Source: an uncultured Actinomycetes bacterium (GTDB lineage: Bacteria; Actinomycetota; Acidimicrobiia; Acidimicrobiales; RAAP-2). From it: DNA of 35,236 nt. The position numbers were made by a program, and so were the translations under genes. The stretch lies in NCBI GenBank assembly GCA_903825305.1, contig CAIKAC010000019.1, forward strand, positions 1 through 35,236, in the 5' to 3' direction. Shown here one piece after another: positions 17,522-25,414 of the stretch (its first letter is position 1; every line of letters begins with the position of its first letter). Under the pieces are notes generated by a model that made no database searches, was not told the DNA's origin, and saw nothing but the letters and a program-made list of their open reading frames with translations.

Positions 17522-18297
17522 TGCTTCCTTCCTCGAGACGGAGGGCTGTTCGCGAGCAAGCGATCAGGGGATGCTCGGTCCTTGTTGCTGGTGTTTATCT
17601 CAGCGATGTTGAGCACTTAGCGCTTGAGATCACCAAAGAGATGCGTCATTCGAAACTGGCGAAGGTCACCATTGCATGGGCCGCGGTAGGAACGTCTGGC
17701 GCCGACCCACGGCTGGCTGATTGCACAACTGTTGTCCGGCATGAGCGAACGGACAAGTTTGAACTTGTGAACTTGGTCCTTGCTGGATTTGATCTTGATG
17801 ACTTTGATGTTCTGATTGTGACCGACGATGACGTCGATCTGGCACCAGGTTGGCTTGATGACTATGTGGGATATCAGATGGCCACGGGACTATCACTGGC
17901 ACAACCCGCACGCACACCAGACAGCGATATCAGTCACACGATCACGGTTCAAGTTGCAACGGACGAGGCGCGACGAACTCGGTTCGTCGAGGTGGGACCC
18001 GTATTTTCTCTTGATCGAATGGCGATGAAATTATTGACGCCATTCGACGAGGCGTGGCCCATGGGATGGGGCCTCGATGTGGAATGGTCACACACGATGG
18101 CTGAGGCCTCGCTCCCCATGGGCATCATTGATGCCACGCCCGTCGTGCACAACTTCCGAAAGTCGGCCGCCCACTATGACTGGAAAGTCACCGATGCCGC
18201 GATGAAGGCTCTCCTAACAGAGCGCGGCCTTGGTGGTCTTCCAGAAACCATGGAAGTACTCGACATCTATTCCAAAGGTTCCTGGCGCAACCGGTAA
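17515..18297 (+). CDS. GT-A fold glycosyltransferase-like protein (DUF707-like)
   Basis: The 260-residue protein has the outline of a GT-A nucleotide-sugar transferase: a beta-alpha opening (SVLVAGVYLSD), VLIVTDDDVDL near residue 105 as a DxD metal/nucleotide motif, and MGWGLDVEWSH near residue 182, a W-G-D-x-x-W pattern shared with DUF707-type proteins. No transmembrane segment, so probably cytoplasmic. The GTG at 17515 lies inside the preceding gene's last codons; GTG 17521 is an equally possible start. Overlap with the L,D-transpeptidase-like gene suggests a joint envelope role, which is inference. Substrate unknown. Confidence 0.7.
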   Translation: MVVLPSSRRRAVREQAIRGCSVLVAGVYLSDVEHLALEITKEMRHSKLAKVTIAWAAVGTSGADPRLADCTTVVRHERTDKFELVNLVLAGFDLDDFDVLIVTDDDVDLAPGWLDDYVGYQMATGLSLAQPARTPDSDISHTITVQVATDEARRTRFVEVGPVFSLDRMAMKLLTPFDEAWPMGWGLDVEWSHTMAEASLPMGIIDATPVVHNFRKSAAHYDWKVTDAAMKALLTERGLGGLPETMEVLDIYSKGSWRNR

Positions 18298-18335
18298 TTT
18301 CACAAGTCACTCCTCTCTAAAGAGGGCTGTGAAAT
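18297..18335 (+). terminator. Two-tier hairpin after the glycosyltransferase-like gene
   Basis: Outer arms ATTTCACA (18297-18304) and TGTGAAAT (18328-18335) enclose inner arms CCTCT (18312-18316) and AGAGG (18321-18325) with loop CTAA. It starts in the stop codon. There is no T-run, so it may be a weak terminator or a protein-binding dyad. Confidence 0.5.
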
Positions 18336-18359
18336 CCCGCAAGAAGGGTCCAAGTCCCC

Positions 18360-18376
18360 TAGCGCACTAAGCGCTA
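18360..18376 (+). promoter_or_regulatory. Palindromic candidate operator upstream of the PPOX/kinase/regulator genes
   Basis: TAGCGC and GCGCTA flank ACTAA, a 17-base dyad about 54 bases upstream of the PPOX start, a sensible place for an autoregulatory site. The binding factor is unknown. Confidence 0.45.
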
Positions 18377-18429
18377 TCCGATCATTCTCTACATGAGTTG
18401 TGACGAAATTGGCCTGGAGGTGAGAAAGG

Positions 18430-18852
18430 GTGGGCGCAGATCGAGTGCGGACCATGTTGAGTCCGCAGCAGTGTCTTCACTTGTTGACCCAAGCCAAGCT
18501 GGGGCGGATGGTGCTCTCGGTCAATTGTTTACCCACGGCAATTCCGCTTCGCATCACGGTGGTAGGTGACGAGATATTGGCATTGGCTGATGATCACGAT
18601 GTTTATCAAGCCGCCATTCGCAGAGACATCGTTGCGGTTGAAGTCGATAATGCGGCTTTCGCCGAAGAGGAATGGTGGACCGTGTTGGCAACCGGACCGC
18701 TTCACCTCGTCGGTGATGATGAGAACGCGGCGAGATTGGCTTCACGTGCCACGCTCGCGAATGCCTTTGAGATCATGGCGCCCCTCGTCTCGATGCCCGT
18801 TACCCACATCACAGGAAGTTCTTGGATTGTGGTGGACGGCGACTCTGAATGA
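18430..18852 (+). CDS. Pyridoxamine 5'-phosphate oxidase-like (flavin split-barrel) protein
   Basis: The 140-residue product has the compact split-barrel layout: an N-terminal helix with LLTQAKLGRMVLSVNCLPTAIPLRI-type strands, the VEVDN strand and a W-TVLATGPLHLV strand, as in small PPOX-family proteins that bind FMN, F420 or haem. GTG 18430 has an excellent GGAGGTGAG site. It precedes a GAF-histidine kinase and a NarL-type regulator by only 26 bases, so it is probably part of the same operon or regulon; PPOX-like proteins are also frequent members of DosR-type hypoxia regulons. Cofactor not predictable here. Confidence 0.8.
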   Translation: MGADRVRTMLSPQQCLHLLTQAKLGRMVLSVNCLPTAIPLRITVVGDEILALADDHDVYQAAIRRDIVAVEVDNAAFAEEEWWTVLATGPLHLVGDDENAARLASRATLANAFEIMAPLVSMPVTHITGSSWIVVDGDSE

Positions 18853-18866
18853 GGAAGGGGTTTCGA

Positions 18867-18872
18867 TAGTCT
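18867..18872 (+). promoter_or_regulatory. Candidate -10 for leaderless histidine kinase transcript
   Basis: TAGTCT fits TANNNT and ends six bases before GTG 18879. A GAGGAAGGGG stretch lies too far upstream to serve that start well. The kinase may therefore have its own promoter inside the cluster. Confidence 0.4.
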
Positions 18873-18878
18873 GAAGAC

Positions 18879-20027
18879 GTGGGATATCGCGGCATCGAAG
18901 ATCCAGTTCGACTGCACGCACTGATCGCTTCAATCATTGAGATTGAATCCGATGCTGACCTTTCGAAACTCTTGACCACCTTGGTAGAACAAGCGTGTGA
19001 GCTGGTAGGCGCTCGCTATGGAGCACTCGGAGTCCTTGCTCAAGATGGTGAACATCTTGAGGAATTTGTCACCACAGGCATTGATCGCTCCACCCATGAC
19101 GAGATAGGGGAGCTACCCGTTGGTAAGGGGGTATTAGGCCGAGTCATTTCTCGTCAAGAACCGCTTCGTATCGACGATCTCATTCATGCCGACGGTCGAG
19201 TTGGATTCCCCGAAGGGCACCCTCCTATGGCCACCATGCTTGGGGTCCCAGTTCGACTTCAAGATGGAGAAGTCTTTGGAAACCTTTACCTCTGCGACAA
19301 GATTGATGGCACAACCTTCAACCAGTCAGATGAAGACCTGGTTGATGCTTTGGGGCTTGCGGCTGGACACCTCATTGACACGGCTCGCATGCGAAGCCAA
19401 CTTCGCAACCTGACTTTGGCTGATGAGCGAGCCAGAATTGGTCGAGATCTCCATGACACTGTGATTCAACGACTTTTCGTTGTTGGCCTGAGCCTTCAAC
19501 GCCTACAGGCGTCTGAACTGCCAACTGACGCGCTCGATCGCATTGAACAAGCCATCGAAGATCTGGATGACACCATTCGCGAAATTCGTTCGACGATTTT
19601 TGCCATTACCGCACAAGGTAGTGATGAACCGGGGTCCATCCGTCGCGACTTGATAGCACTCGCTGAGGAAATCGATGGACGACTGGGCACGTCAGTTTCA
19701 GTTTCATTCAAGGGCCCCATTGATGCCGCCGTTCGAGGAGATATTGCTCAAAGTATTCGCAGTGCCGCACGAGAGTCACTCACGAACGTGGTTCGTCACG
19801 CCCGCGCCAGTCGTGCAGAAGTGATGCTTTCGGTCGAAGCCGATCGCATTGAGCTTCGGGTCATTGATGATGGCATTGGTGTTACTCATGATCGCGGCGC
19901 CGGCAATGGCATTCGAAATCTAGAAGCTCGTGCCGTTGACCATGGCGGGGGCTGCACCATTAGTTCCCTGGCTGCCGGAGGTACGGAAGTGGTGTGGTGG
20001 GCGCGACGTACGGAGGCCGACGAGTGA
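18879..20027 (+). CDS. GAF-domain sensor histidine kinase, DosS/DevS-like
   Basis: The 382-residue kinase has one GAF domain (about residues 27-171), a HisKA_3 dimerisation domain with phospho-acceptor H192 in RDLHDTVIQRLF, and an HATPase domain with an N-box (ESLTNVVRHA, N303) and G-box (DDGIGV, GNGIRNLEARA). The GAF region, with ARYGALGVL, LPVGKGVLG, GFPEGHPPM and FGNLYLCDK, matches the GAF pattern of mycobacterial DosS/DosT. Those have two GAF domains, the first binding haem; only one is present here, so haem or redox sensing is unproven. No membrane segments. Its stop overlaps the regulator's GTG by four bases. Confidence 0.92.
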   Translation: MGYRGIEDPVRLHALIASIIEIESDADLSKLLTTLVEQACELVGARYGALGVLAQDGEHLEEFVTTGIDRSTHDEIGELPVGKGVLGRVISRQEPLRIDDLIHADGRVGFPEGHPPMATMLGVPVRLQDGEVFGNLYLCDKIDGTTFNQSDEDLVDALGLAAGHLIDTARMRSQLRNLTLADERARIGRDLHDTVIQRLFVVGLSLQRLQASELPTDALDRIEQAIEDLDDTIREIRSTIFAITAQGSDEPGSIRRDLIALAEEIDGRLGTSVSVSFKGPIDAAVRGDIAQSIRSAARESLTNVVRHARASRAEVMLSVEADRIELRVIDDGIGVTHDRGAGNGIRNLEARAVDHGGGCTISSLAAGGTEVVWWARRTEADE

Positions 20028-20662
20028 GTGTGGTTCGATTGCTCTTAGTTGACGATCACGAAATTGTCCGGCGAGGTATCCGAGACCTCCTTGAGGCCGA
20101 AGCTGATTTTGCGGTGGTTGGCGAAGCTGCTTCGGTGGCTGAGGCGACGTCGGGTTCGCTTCCTGACTCGGACGTTGCGGTACTCGATGTTCGCTTACCT
20201 GACGGAAGTGGGATTGAGGTCTGTAGGTGGTTGCGTGAACATCATCCAGCAACGTCGTGTCTCTTTTTGACCTCCTTCGCCGATGACGAGGCATATCTGT
20301 CGGCGATCATGGCGGGGGCGTCTGGCTTTGCACTCAAAGAAATCCGCGGAAACCAATTGGTTGCTGCGGTACGAATAGTGGCAGGTGGAGGATCGCTACT
20401 CGATCGCGACAAAGTCAACGAAGTCAGGGCGCGGAGTGCAGTTCGAGCCGCTGAAGCAGAACGATTGGGACGGCTTAGTCCCCAGGAGAGAAGAATTCTC
20501 GAGCTGTTAGCGGAGGGGATGACGAACCGGCAGATTGCGGAAACGATGTTTCTCGCGGAGAAGACGGTCAAAAATTATGTTTCGAACTTGCTCGCTAAAT
20601 TGGGATTTTCCCGTCGAACGGAAGCTGCAGTGTTTGCGCTTCGCTTGTTTGACGCGGAGTGA
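20024..20662 (+). CDS. NarL/FixJ-type response regulator, DosR/DevR-like
   Basis: The 212-residue regulator has a receiver domain with acidic pair D10/D11, phospho-acceptor D55 (VLDVRLPDG), T83 and K105, and a LuxR-type helix-turn-helix from about residue 150. The recognition region FLAEKTVKNYVSNLLAKLG is nearly identical to what I recall of mycobacterial DosR, including the Lys-Lys-Asn contacts. GTG 20024 overlaps the kinase stop (GTGA) and has GGAGG seven bases upstream; the longer frame upstream is unsupported. It most likely receives phosphate from the adjacent kinase and controls a redox, oxygen or starvation regulon, by family analogy. Confidence 0.93.
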   Translation: MSVVRLLLVDDHEIVRRGIRDLLEAEADFAVVGEAASVAEATSGSLPDSDVAVLDVRLPDGSGIEVCRWLREHHPATSCLFLTSFADDEAYLSAIMAGASGFALKEIRGNQLVAAVRIVAGGGSLLDRDKVNEVRARSAVRAAEAERLGRLSPQERRILELLAEGMTNRQIAETMFLAEKTVKNYVSNLLAKLGFSRRTEAAVFALRLFDAE

Positions 20663-20799
20663 ACCACGGGGATAGTGGGGGTCAAAGGTGCACGAGAGTG
20701 ATGTATCTGAGTTGAGTCGCTCCACAGCTCCTCGTAATGCCTGATCGATGACGGTGCTTCTCAATAGCGATGAACAAAGGGTCGCTCATGCTCACCCGG

Positions 20800-20805
20800 T
20801 AGCGT
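20800..20805 (+). promoter_or_regulatory. Candidate -10 for the FUSC-like gene
   Basis: TAGCGT fits TANNNT and ends nine bases before ATG 20815, which has no ribosome site. A leaderless or near-leaderless message is likely. Confidence 0.4.
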
Positions 20806-20814
20806 TGACACGAA

Positions 20815-21813
20815 ATGGATGCGTTGACTTCTCGAATTCGTAGCGCCATACCGACTCGTCGACAAGGGTTAGCCGGGGTGGCGATTGCGCTCCCGACCGT
20901 ACTTGGGGTTGCTGTCTGGCCACACTTCATTCGATCATCTTGGTTTTTTGGTATGTGGGCCTGCATCTTTCTCATGTTGCGAGGCGATCAGTGGTGGTTA
21001 TCGGTGATCAAATTCGTCGGCGTTACCGTTCTCGGTATGACTGCTGCGGTGCTGCACCCCTACCCACTTTTTGGGGGATTGTTCCTCGCCGTCGTAGCTG
21101 CGGCAGCAGCATGGTCAATTCGTCGCGGCTTTGAAAGTGTTTACCGGGTAATTCCCATTGTGGTGAGTTTGACCATCGTCGCACCAGAAGTTCAGTTTCA
21201 AGGACGAAGCTCGGCAGTAAACATCGCATGGATCGGACTCATGATGTTCTGCGGATCGCTGTGGACCATGGTGTGCTGGCGCGGGATCTTGGAGCGCGAC
21301 AGACCGCTAGTGAAAAACGAAGAGGTGACGACCAAGACGGCTGCTGCGTTCGCCCTGGTCCTTGGGGTGTGTATCGGCGTCGCGGGCGTTGTGATTTTGA
21401 AATGGTGGCCTGAACATGTTGCGGGCTGGACCATGCTGACGCTGATCCTCATCATCCAAACGGATGCGGCCGAGACCATTTCCTTGGGCGAAAATCGAAT
21501 TACGGGAACACTCATCGGGCTAGCGATAGCCCTGATGTTGTCTCCTATTGCGAATTACGTTCTCTTTGCAACGGCATTTGGAACTTTGTTGTTCCTCTAC
21601 GCCTTTTGGTGGCGCCTCTTTGCTCATCGTTCGTATCGAGTCTTTGTGGCGCTGCTCACCTCTGCGGTTGTGCTTTTAAATTCGCCGCCTAAGCACGTGG
21701 ATGTCATTGCGATGGATCGATTGGTGTTCACCCTGGCTGGTGTTGCATTGGCCGTACCCGCCATGGTGATGATCCGAATCCTGACTCGCAATGAACGTCA
21801 CGCCTCCACGTAA
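20815..21813 (+). CDS. FUSC-like integral membrane protein
   Basis: The 332-residue protein has two sets of hydrophobic helices (about residues 20-155 and 170-320) split by a charged cytoplasmic segment (ILERDRPLVKNEEV). The second set contains MLTLILIIQTDAAET followed by RITGTLIGLAIALML, the conserved pattern of FUSC-type proteins related to aromatic-acid exporters. It is half the size of full FUSC pumps, a common version in Actinomycetota. Transported substrate unknown. It follows the response-regulator gene after 152 bases and has its own likely promoter, so regulatory linkage is uncertain. It converges on a small minus-strand gene with a TCGGGT/ACCCGA stem between (21816-21836). Confidence 0.8.
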   Translation: MDALTSRIRSAIPTRRQGLAGVAIALPTVLGVAVWPHFIRSSWFFGMWACIFLMLRGDQWWLSVIKFVGVTVLGMTAAVLHPYPLFGGLFLAVVAAAAAWSIRRGFESVYRVIPIVVSLTIVAPEVQFQGRSSAVNIAWIGLMMFCGSLWTMVCWRGILERDRPLVKNEEVTTKTAAAFALVLGVCIGVAGVVILKWWPEHVAGWTMLTLILIIQTDAAETISLGENRITGTLIGLAIALMLSPIANYVLFATAFGTLLFLYAFWWRLFAHRSYRVFVALLTSAVVLLNSPPKHVDVIAMDRLVFTLAGVALAVPAMVMIRILTRNERHAST

Positions 21814-21820
21814 CGTCGGG

Positions 21821-22057
21821 TCACGTAACTACCCGAAGCTGCGGCCGCTCGATACGTACGAGCATCGGTGTCGTATCTGCGTCACATGAGATGCTGAGTG
21901 ACCCAAAACGCCATGTTTGAGCGGTGTAGCCAGTAGATGAACTGGCATAGAAACGAGCCAAACACAACGCGTCAGCCTTGGCGCTCTCAGCATTGACCGC
22001 ATCAATATGAACGCTTCGGCGATGCCGTCCCATCTTGGAGGTCACGAGGTATCTCAT
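21821..22057 (-). CDS. Small hypothetical protein (78 aa)
   Basis: ATG 22057 opens a 78-codon frame whose codon choice resembles the neighbours. A basic start (MGRHRRSVHID) is followed by an Ala-rich helix (AVNAESAKADALCLARFY) and short strands, consistent with a small alpha/beta protein. No ribosome site is obvious and I recognise no family. It lies 41 bases downstream of ettA on the same strand and may be translated from the ettA message. Confidence 0.5.
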   Translation of the reverse strand: MRYLVTSKMGRHRRSVHIDAVNAESAKADALCLARFYASSSTGYTAQTWRFGSLSISCDADTTPMLVRIERPQLRVVT

Positions 22058-22098
22058 GCATCAAGTGTGGCGTCATGCTGTGACAGTGGAACTGTTGC

Positions 22099-23775
22099 CT
22101 AGCGCGTAATTGGCTTGTAGCGCAATCGATGAGGCTGTTCTGCACTCACGCCAAGGCGCTTGCGACGATCGGCTTCGTAGTCGGAGAAGTTACCTTCGAA
22201 CCAAACCACGTCCGCCTCATCTTCAAAAGCGAGTACGTGGGTAGCGATGCGATCGAGGAACCAACGATCGTGGCTAATGACGACGGCACAGCCGGGGAAT
22301 TCAAGCAGGGCATCTTCCAAAGCACGAAGCGTGTCAACGTCTAGGTCATTGGTTGGTTCGTCGAGAAGCAAGACATTGCCTCCCTGGGTCAGCACCTTGG
22401 CGAGTTGCACCCGATTTCGCTCACCGCCCGAGAGTTGGCCAACGAGTTTTTGTTGATCAGAGCCCTTAAAGCCAAAGCTCGCAACATAGGCCCGAGCATT
22501 GATCTCGCGATGCCCGACGACGATGATGTCGTGGCCGCCACTGATGACCTCGTAGACCGTGGCTGAATCCTCGAGACCAGCGCGATCTTGGTCGACATAA
22601 GCCAGAGACACGGTGGGTCCAATGGCCAGCGACCCTGCATCCACTGGCTCCAAACCGGCCATGAGTTTGAACAAGGTTGACTTGCCGGCGCCATTGGGGC
22701 CAATGACCCCAACAATCCCACCGGGAGGCAAGATGAAGGAGAGGCCATCTAGGAGCAGACGATCTCCGAATCCCTTAACGAGTCCTTCGGCTTCGACCAC
22801 TTTGTCGCCGAGACGAGGACCCGGCGGGATGGCGATTTCAAGTCGATCTGGTCGTCGGTCACTCGCTTCGGCATCGGCCGCCAATTGGGCGAAGGCATTG
22901 ACGCGGGCCTTACCCTTAGATTGGCGAGCCCGAGGGGACATGCGAATCCATTCGAGTTCTCGCTCGAGCGCGGCTTGGCGTGATTTATCGGCCTTTTCTT
23001 CAGCAGCCAGACGAGCTTGTTTTTGTTCCAACCATGAGGAGTAGTTGCCTTCCCATGGAATGCCAGCGCCTCGGTCGAGCTCGAGAATCCAGCCAGCAAC
23101 GTTGTCAAGGAAGTAGCGGTCGTGGGTAATGGCAACGACGGTTCCGGCGTAATCCTTCAAGGTTCGCTCCAACCAGGCGACAGACTCTGCGTCGAGGTGG
23201 TTGGTGGGCTCGTCAAGCAATAACAAGTCCGGCTTCGACAGCAATAAGCGACACAGAGCTACGCGACGTCGCTCTCCACCAGAGAGTTTGGTGACATCGG
23301 CATCACCGGGTGGGAGCCGAAGGGCATCCATGGCAATGTCGAGAGATCGCTGAAGATCCCAGGCGCCAAGGGCATCAATTTTTTCGGTCAGCTCGCCCTG
23401 TTCTTCGATGAGAGCATCAAAATCGGCATCGGGCTCTGCGAATCCAGCGCTCACTTCCGCAAAACGCGCCAGGAGGTCGCGAGCTTCGCCCATGCCATCA
23501 GCCACGTTGCCAGATACGTCTTTGCTTGGGTCAAGCTCAGGTTCCTGAGCGAGATATCCAACCGTGAATCCCGGGGTGAGGCGAGCCTCACCGGTGAATC
23601 CATCGTCTAGGCCAGCCATGATGCGAAGCAGGGAAGATTTACCCGAACCGTTGTCACCAATGATGCCGATTTTCGCACCCGGGAAAAAGGAGAGATTGAT
23701 CCCTTTGAGTACTTCGCGGTCCGGTGGATAAAAACGACGAAGATCCCGCATGGTGAAGATGAACTGTGCAGCCAT
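22099..23775 (-). CDS. ettA: Energy-dependent translational throttle protein EttA (ABC-F)
   Basis: This soluble ABC-F ATPase binds the ribosomal E site and gates early elongation according to the ATP/ADP ratio. The 558-residue product has twin ABC domains: Walker A GDNGSGKSS, signature LSGGERRRV and LLLLDEPTNHLD; then GPNGAGKST, LSGGERNRV and LLLDEPTNDLD. An Arg/Lys-rich linker (about residues 300-330) includes RMSPRARQSKGKARVNAF, the P-site tRNA interaction motif. The N-terminus MAAQFIFTM and the FFPGAKIG motif identify EttA among ABC-F proteins. ATG 23775 matches family start; 50 upstream codons in frame are spurious. It is divergent from the YCII gene. Confidence 0.95.
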   Translation of the reverse strand: MAAQFIFTMRDLRRFYPPDREVLKGINLSFFPGAKIGIIGDNGSGKSSLLRIMAGLDDGFTGEARLTPGFTVGYLAQEPELDPSKDVSGNVADGMGEARDLLARFAEVSAGFAEPDADFDALIEEQGELTEKIDALGAWDLQRSLDIAMDALRLPPGDADVTKLSGGERRRVALCRLLLSKPDLLLLDEPTNHLDAESVAWLERTLKDYAGTVVAITHDRYFLDNVAGWILELDRGAGIPWEGNYSSWLEQKQARLAAEEKADKSRQAALERELEWIRMSPRARQSKGKARVNAFAQLAADAEASDRRPDRLEIAIPPGPRLGDKVVEAEGLVKGFGDRLLLDGLSFILPPGGIVGVIGPNGAGKSTLFKLMAGLEPVDAGSLAIGPTVSLAYVDQDRAGLEDSATVYEVISGGHDIIVVGHREINARAYVASFGFKGSDQQKLVGQLSGGERNRVQLAKVLTQGGNVLLLDEPTNDLDVDTLRALEDALLEFPGCAVVISHDRWFLDRIATHVLAFEDEADVVWFEGNFSDYEADRRKRLGVSAEQPHRLRYKPITR

Positions 23776-23891
23776 GCCTCTAGTCTCGCCGATCGCGGAC
23801 CGCGGCTGGGAAACCAAGCGGAACCTTGTCGCTATGAGTTGCGTGTCTACGATGACCATGGAACCAACAACCGTGGCACCAAGGAGACATG

Positions 23892-24215
23892 ATGCAGTTT
23901 TTGATGTCAGTGATAACCGATTCACTCGATATGGCCACAGAAGAAGAGATGACTGCTATCACTGCGTTTAACCTTCGGCTGCGCGAAAACAACGCGCTGG
24001 TGTTTGCAGGTGGACTCGCCGGGCCACAAGAATCGTGGCTTCTCGATAACCGAAACGTTCGTGGAGCAATAGCCAATCAGCCCCTGGTTGAGCACTCCGA
24101 ATTCATTATTGGCCTGTGGATTGTGGAGTCTTCAGATATGGAAAGTGCTCAACAACTCGCGAGCGAAGCTTCACGCGCATGTAATCGCAAAATTGAATTG
24201 CGTCAGTTCCTTTAG
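23892..24215 (+). CDS. YCII-related domain protein
   Basis: The 107-residue protein matches the YCII/DGPF-type dimeric alpha-beta barrel: a first strand (MQFLMSVI), TEEEMTAITAFNLRLRENNALVFAGGL, and IIGLWIVESSDMESAQQLA followed by a final IELRQFL strand. Relatives include putative muconolactone-isomerase-like enzymes and sigma-factor-associated proteins, but function is not defined. ATG 23892 is preferred to the ATG three bases earlier because AAGGAG is then five bases upstream. Confidence 0.85.
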   Translation: MQFLMSVITDSLDMATEEEMTAITAFNLRLRENNALVFAGGLAGPQESWLLDNRNVRGAIANQPLVEHSEFIIGLWIVESSDMESAQQLASEASRACNRKIELRQFL

Positions 24216-24430
24216 CCAATATTTGAGAACCATCCGCTGATTGTGATTTTCCTTGTCGACCGAGCGTTGGACAGTCGGCCTTACCTATCAGGAAAGAGGC
24301 TTCGTGCTGCAACGCCCAGTTGCGAGGCACACTTGGCGCCTTGCGAACGACGGCACAATTTCTCCGTTTCCATTGCTGACATGGCCGACTTTGTGAAGTA
24401 GTGGCGCTATTCAGTACCCATGCACTGCTA

Positions 24431-24467
24431 TTGACAATGCTCATTTTGGCCGTACAATGGCCGTACA
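24431..24467 (+). promoter_or_regulatory. Toxin-antitoxin promoter with direct-repeat operator
   Basis: TTGACA (24431-24436) and TACAAT (24453-24458) are 16 bases apart, close to the housekeeping sigma consensus. TGGCCGTACA occurs twice, at 24447-24456 and 24458-24467, over and just after the -10. This is a good site for autorepression by the ribbon-helix-helix antitoxin encoded next. Confidence 0.75.
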
Positions 24468-24483
24468 CCTACGAGGAGTTCTG

Positions 24484-24765
24484 ATGGCTATTCCGACTCG
24501 AAAGCGCGACCAGCGCTTGGAGGTCCGCACCACCGCGGAAGAACGAGAGCTGATTAATCGGGCTGTCGACGTGGCCGGTACCGACCTCACGACGTTTGCT
24601 CTCCATAATTTGCTTGACGCCTCCCGTCGCGTGCTGGCTGATCGCAGCGAATTTTTGTTAAGCAGCGACCAAGTTGCTGAATGGGATCGAATCAATGAGG
24701 CTCCTGCGCGGGAGCTCCCGGGTCTTGTCGGCCTCATGCGACGCACGAGCCCGTTCACTTCCTAA
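24484..24765 (+). CDS. DUF1778 (TacA-like) ribbon-helix-helix antitoxin
   Basis: The 93-residue protein starts with RKRDQRLEVRTTAEERELINRAVDVAG, the ribbon-helix-helix of DUF1778 antitoxins, followed by TDLTTFALHNLLDASRRVL and an extended tail (FLLSSDQVAEWDRIN) that in relatives wraps the GNAT toxin. It should bind its own promoter repeats and neutralise the next gene's product. The ATG follows GAGGAG; an in-frame upstream ATG at 24457 lies inside the promoter and is rejected. The toxin gene starts two bases after its stop. Confidence 0.92.
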   Translation: MAIPTRKRDQRLEVRTTAEERELINRAVDVAGTDLTTFALHNLLDASRRVLADRSEFLLSSDQVAEWDRINEAPARELPGLVGLMRRTSPFTS

Positions 24766-24767
24766 CA

Positions 24768-25286
24768 GTGGGCTATGTGGCACCTCGGCCATTGGCCGAG
24801 AGCGATGATGTCGCAACCTTTCAGTGTCGATCAAGTGAGCAAACCACCTGGCTACAACGACACGCAAAACAGTCTGCCGCATCGAAATCGACCAAGGTGT
24901 TCGTGGTAACGCAACACGATGACCACCACGTTGTTGCCTACTACGCCTGGACCATGGCGCAAGTTCAACGAGGTGAGGCGCCACCCCGGTTAAACAAAGG
25001 AGGCGGCCGATACCCGCAGCCAGTGGCGTTATTGGCGCGGCTCGGCGTTGACGAAGGGCACGAGGGCCAGGGTCTTGGCGCAGCACTGCTCGCCGATGTC
25101 ATCGCTCGCCTTCTCGTCGTCGGGGAAGAAATTGGATGCCGTGGACTCCTCATTCACGCAGAAAGCGAACAAGCGAGAGATTTTTATCTCCACCTCCTTC
25201 CCGAACTTCAGGCGAGCCCTACCGATCCATTGCATTTAGTGCTGCTAGTTAAAGACGCAATTCAGACGCTTCGTCAGTATCTATGA
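24768..25286 (+). CDS. GNAT-family toxin (TacT-like acetyltransferase)
   Basis: The 172-residue protein has the GNAT fold: a basic/acidic start (PLAESDDVATFQC), the VAYYAW strand, and the acetyl-CoA motif LARLGVDEGHEGQGLGAALLADVI (Q-G-x-G-A loop). The C-terminal region includes the ARDFY helix conserved in toxins that acetylate the amino group of charged tRNAs. The partner DUF1778 gene two bases upstream makes the toxin assignment firm. GTG 24768 is translationally coupled. The target tRNA is not predictable. Confidence 0.9.
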   Translation: MGYVAPRPLAESDDVATFQCRSSEQTTWLQRHAKQSAASKSTKVFVVTQHDDHHVVAYYAWTMAQVQRGEAPPRLNKGGGRYPQPVALLARLGVDEGHEGQGLGAALLADVIARLLVVGEEIGCRGLLIHAESEQARDFYLHLLPELQASPTDPLHLVLLVKDAIQTLRQYL

Positions 25287-25365
25287 CCATCGGAGGTCTA
25301 CCTTGGTGATGGGTCTCCATCAGCATTCGACACGGCCGCACTGTACGTCGTTAGCTATCGAAGCC

Positions 25366-25386
25366 CACCAACGATTGACATTGGTG
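25366..25386 (+). promoter_or_regulatory. Inverted repeat around a TTGACA element upstream of the amidase gene
   Basis: CACCAA (25366-25371) and TTGGTG (25381-25386) flank TTGACA (25375-25380), about 30 bases before the start codon. It may be an operator over a -35 element, though no convincing -10 is seen at the right distance. Confidence 0.35.
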
Positions 25387-25414
25387 CTTGAATTCGAATT
25401 GAAAAGAGGAACTC

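Noticed and set aside
18352-18359. AAGTCCCC resembling half of a DosR box upstream of the DosR-like operon
   Set aside because: The partner half (AGGGTCCA) does not fit the palindromic consensus, so one half-site alone is weak.
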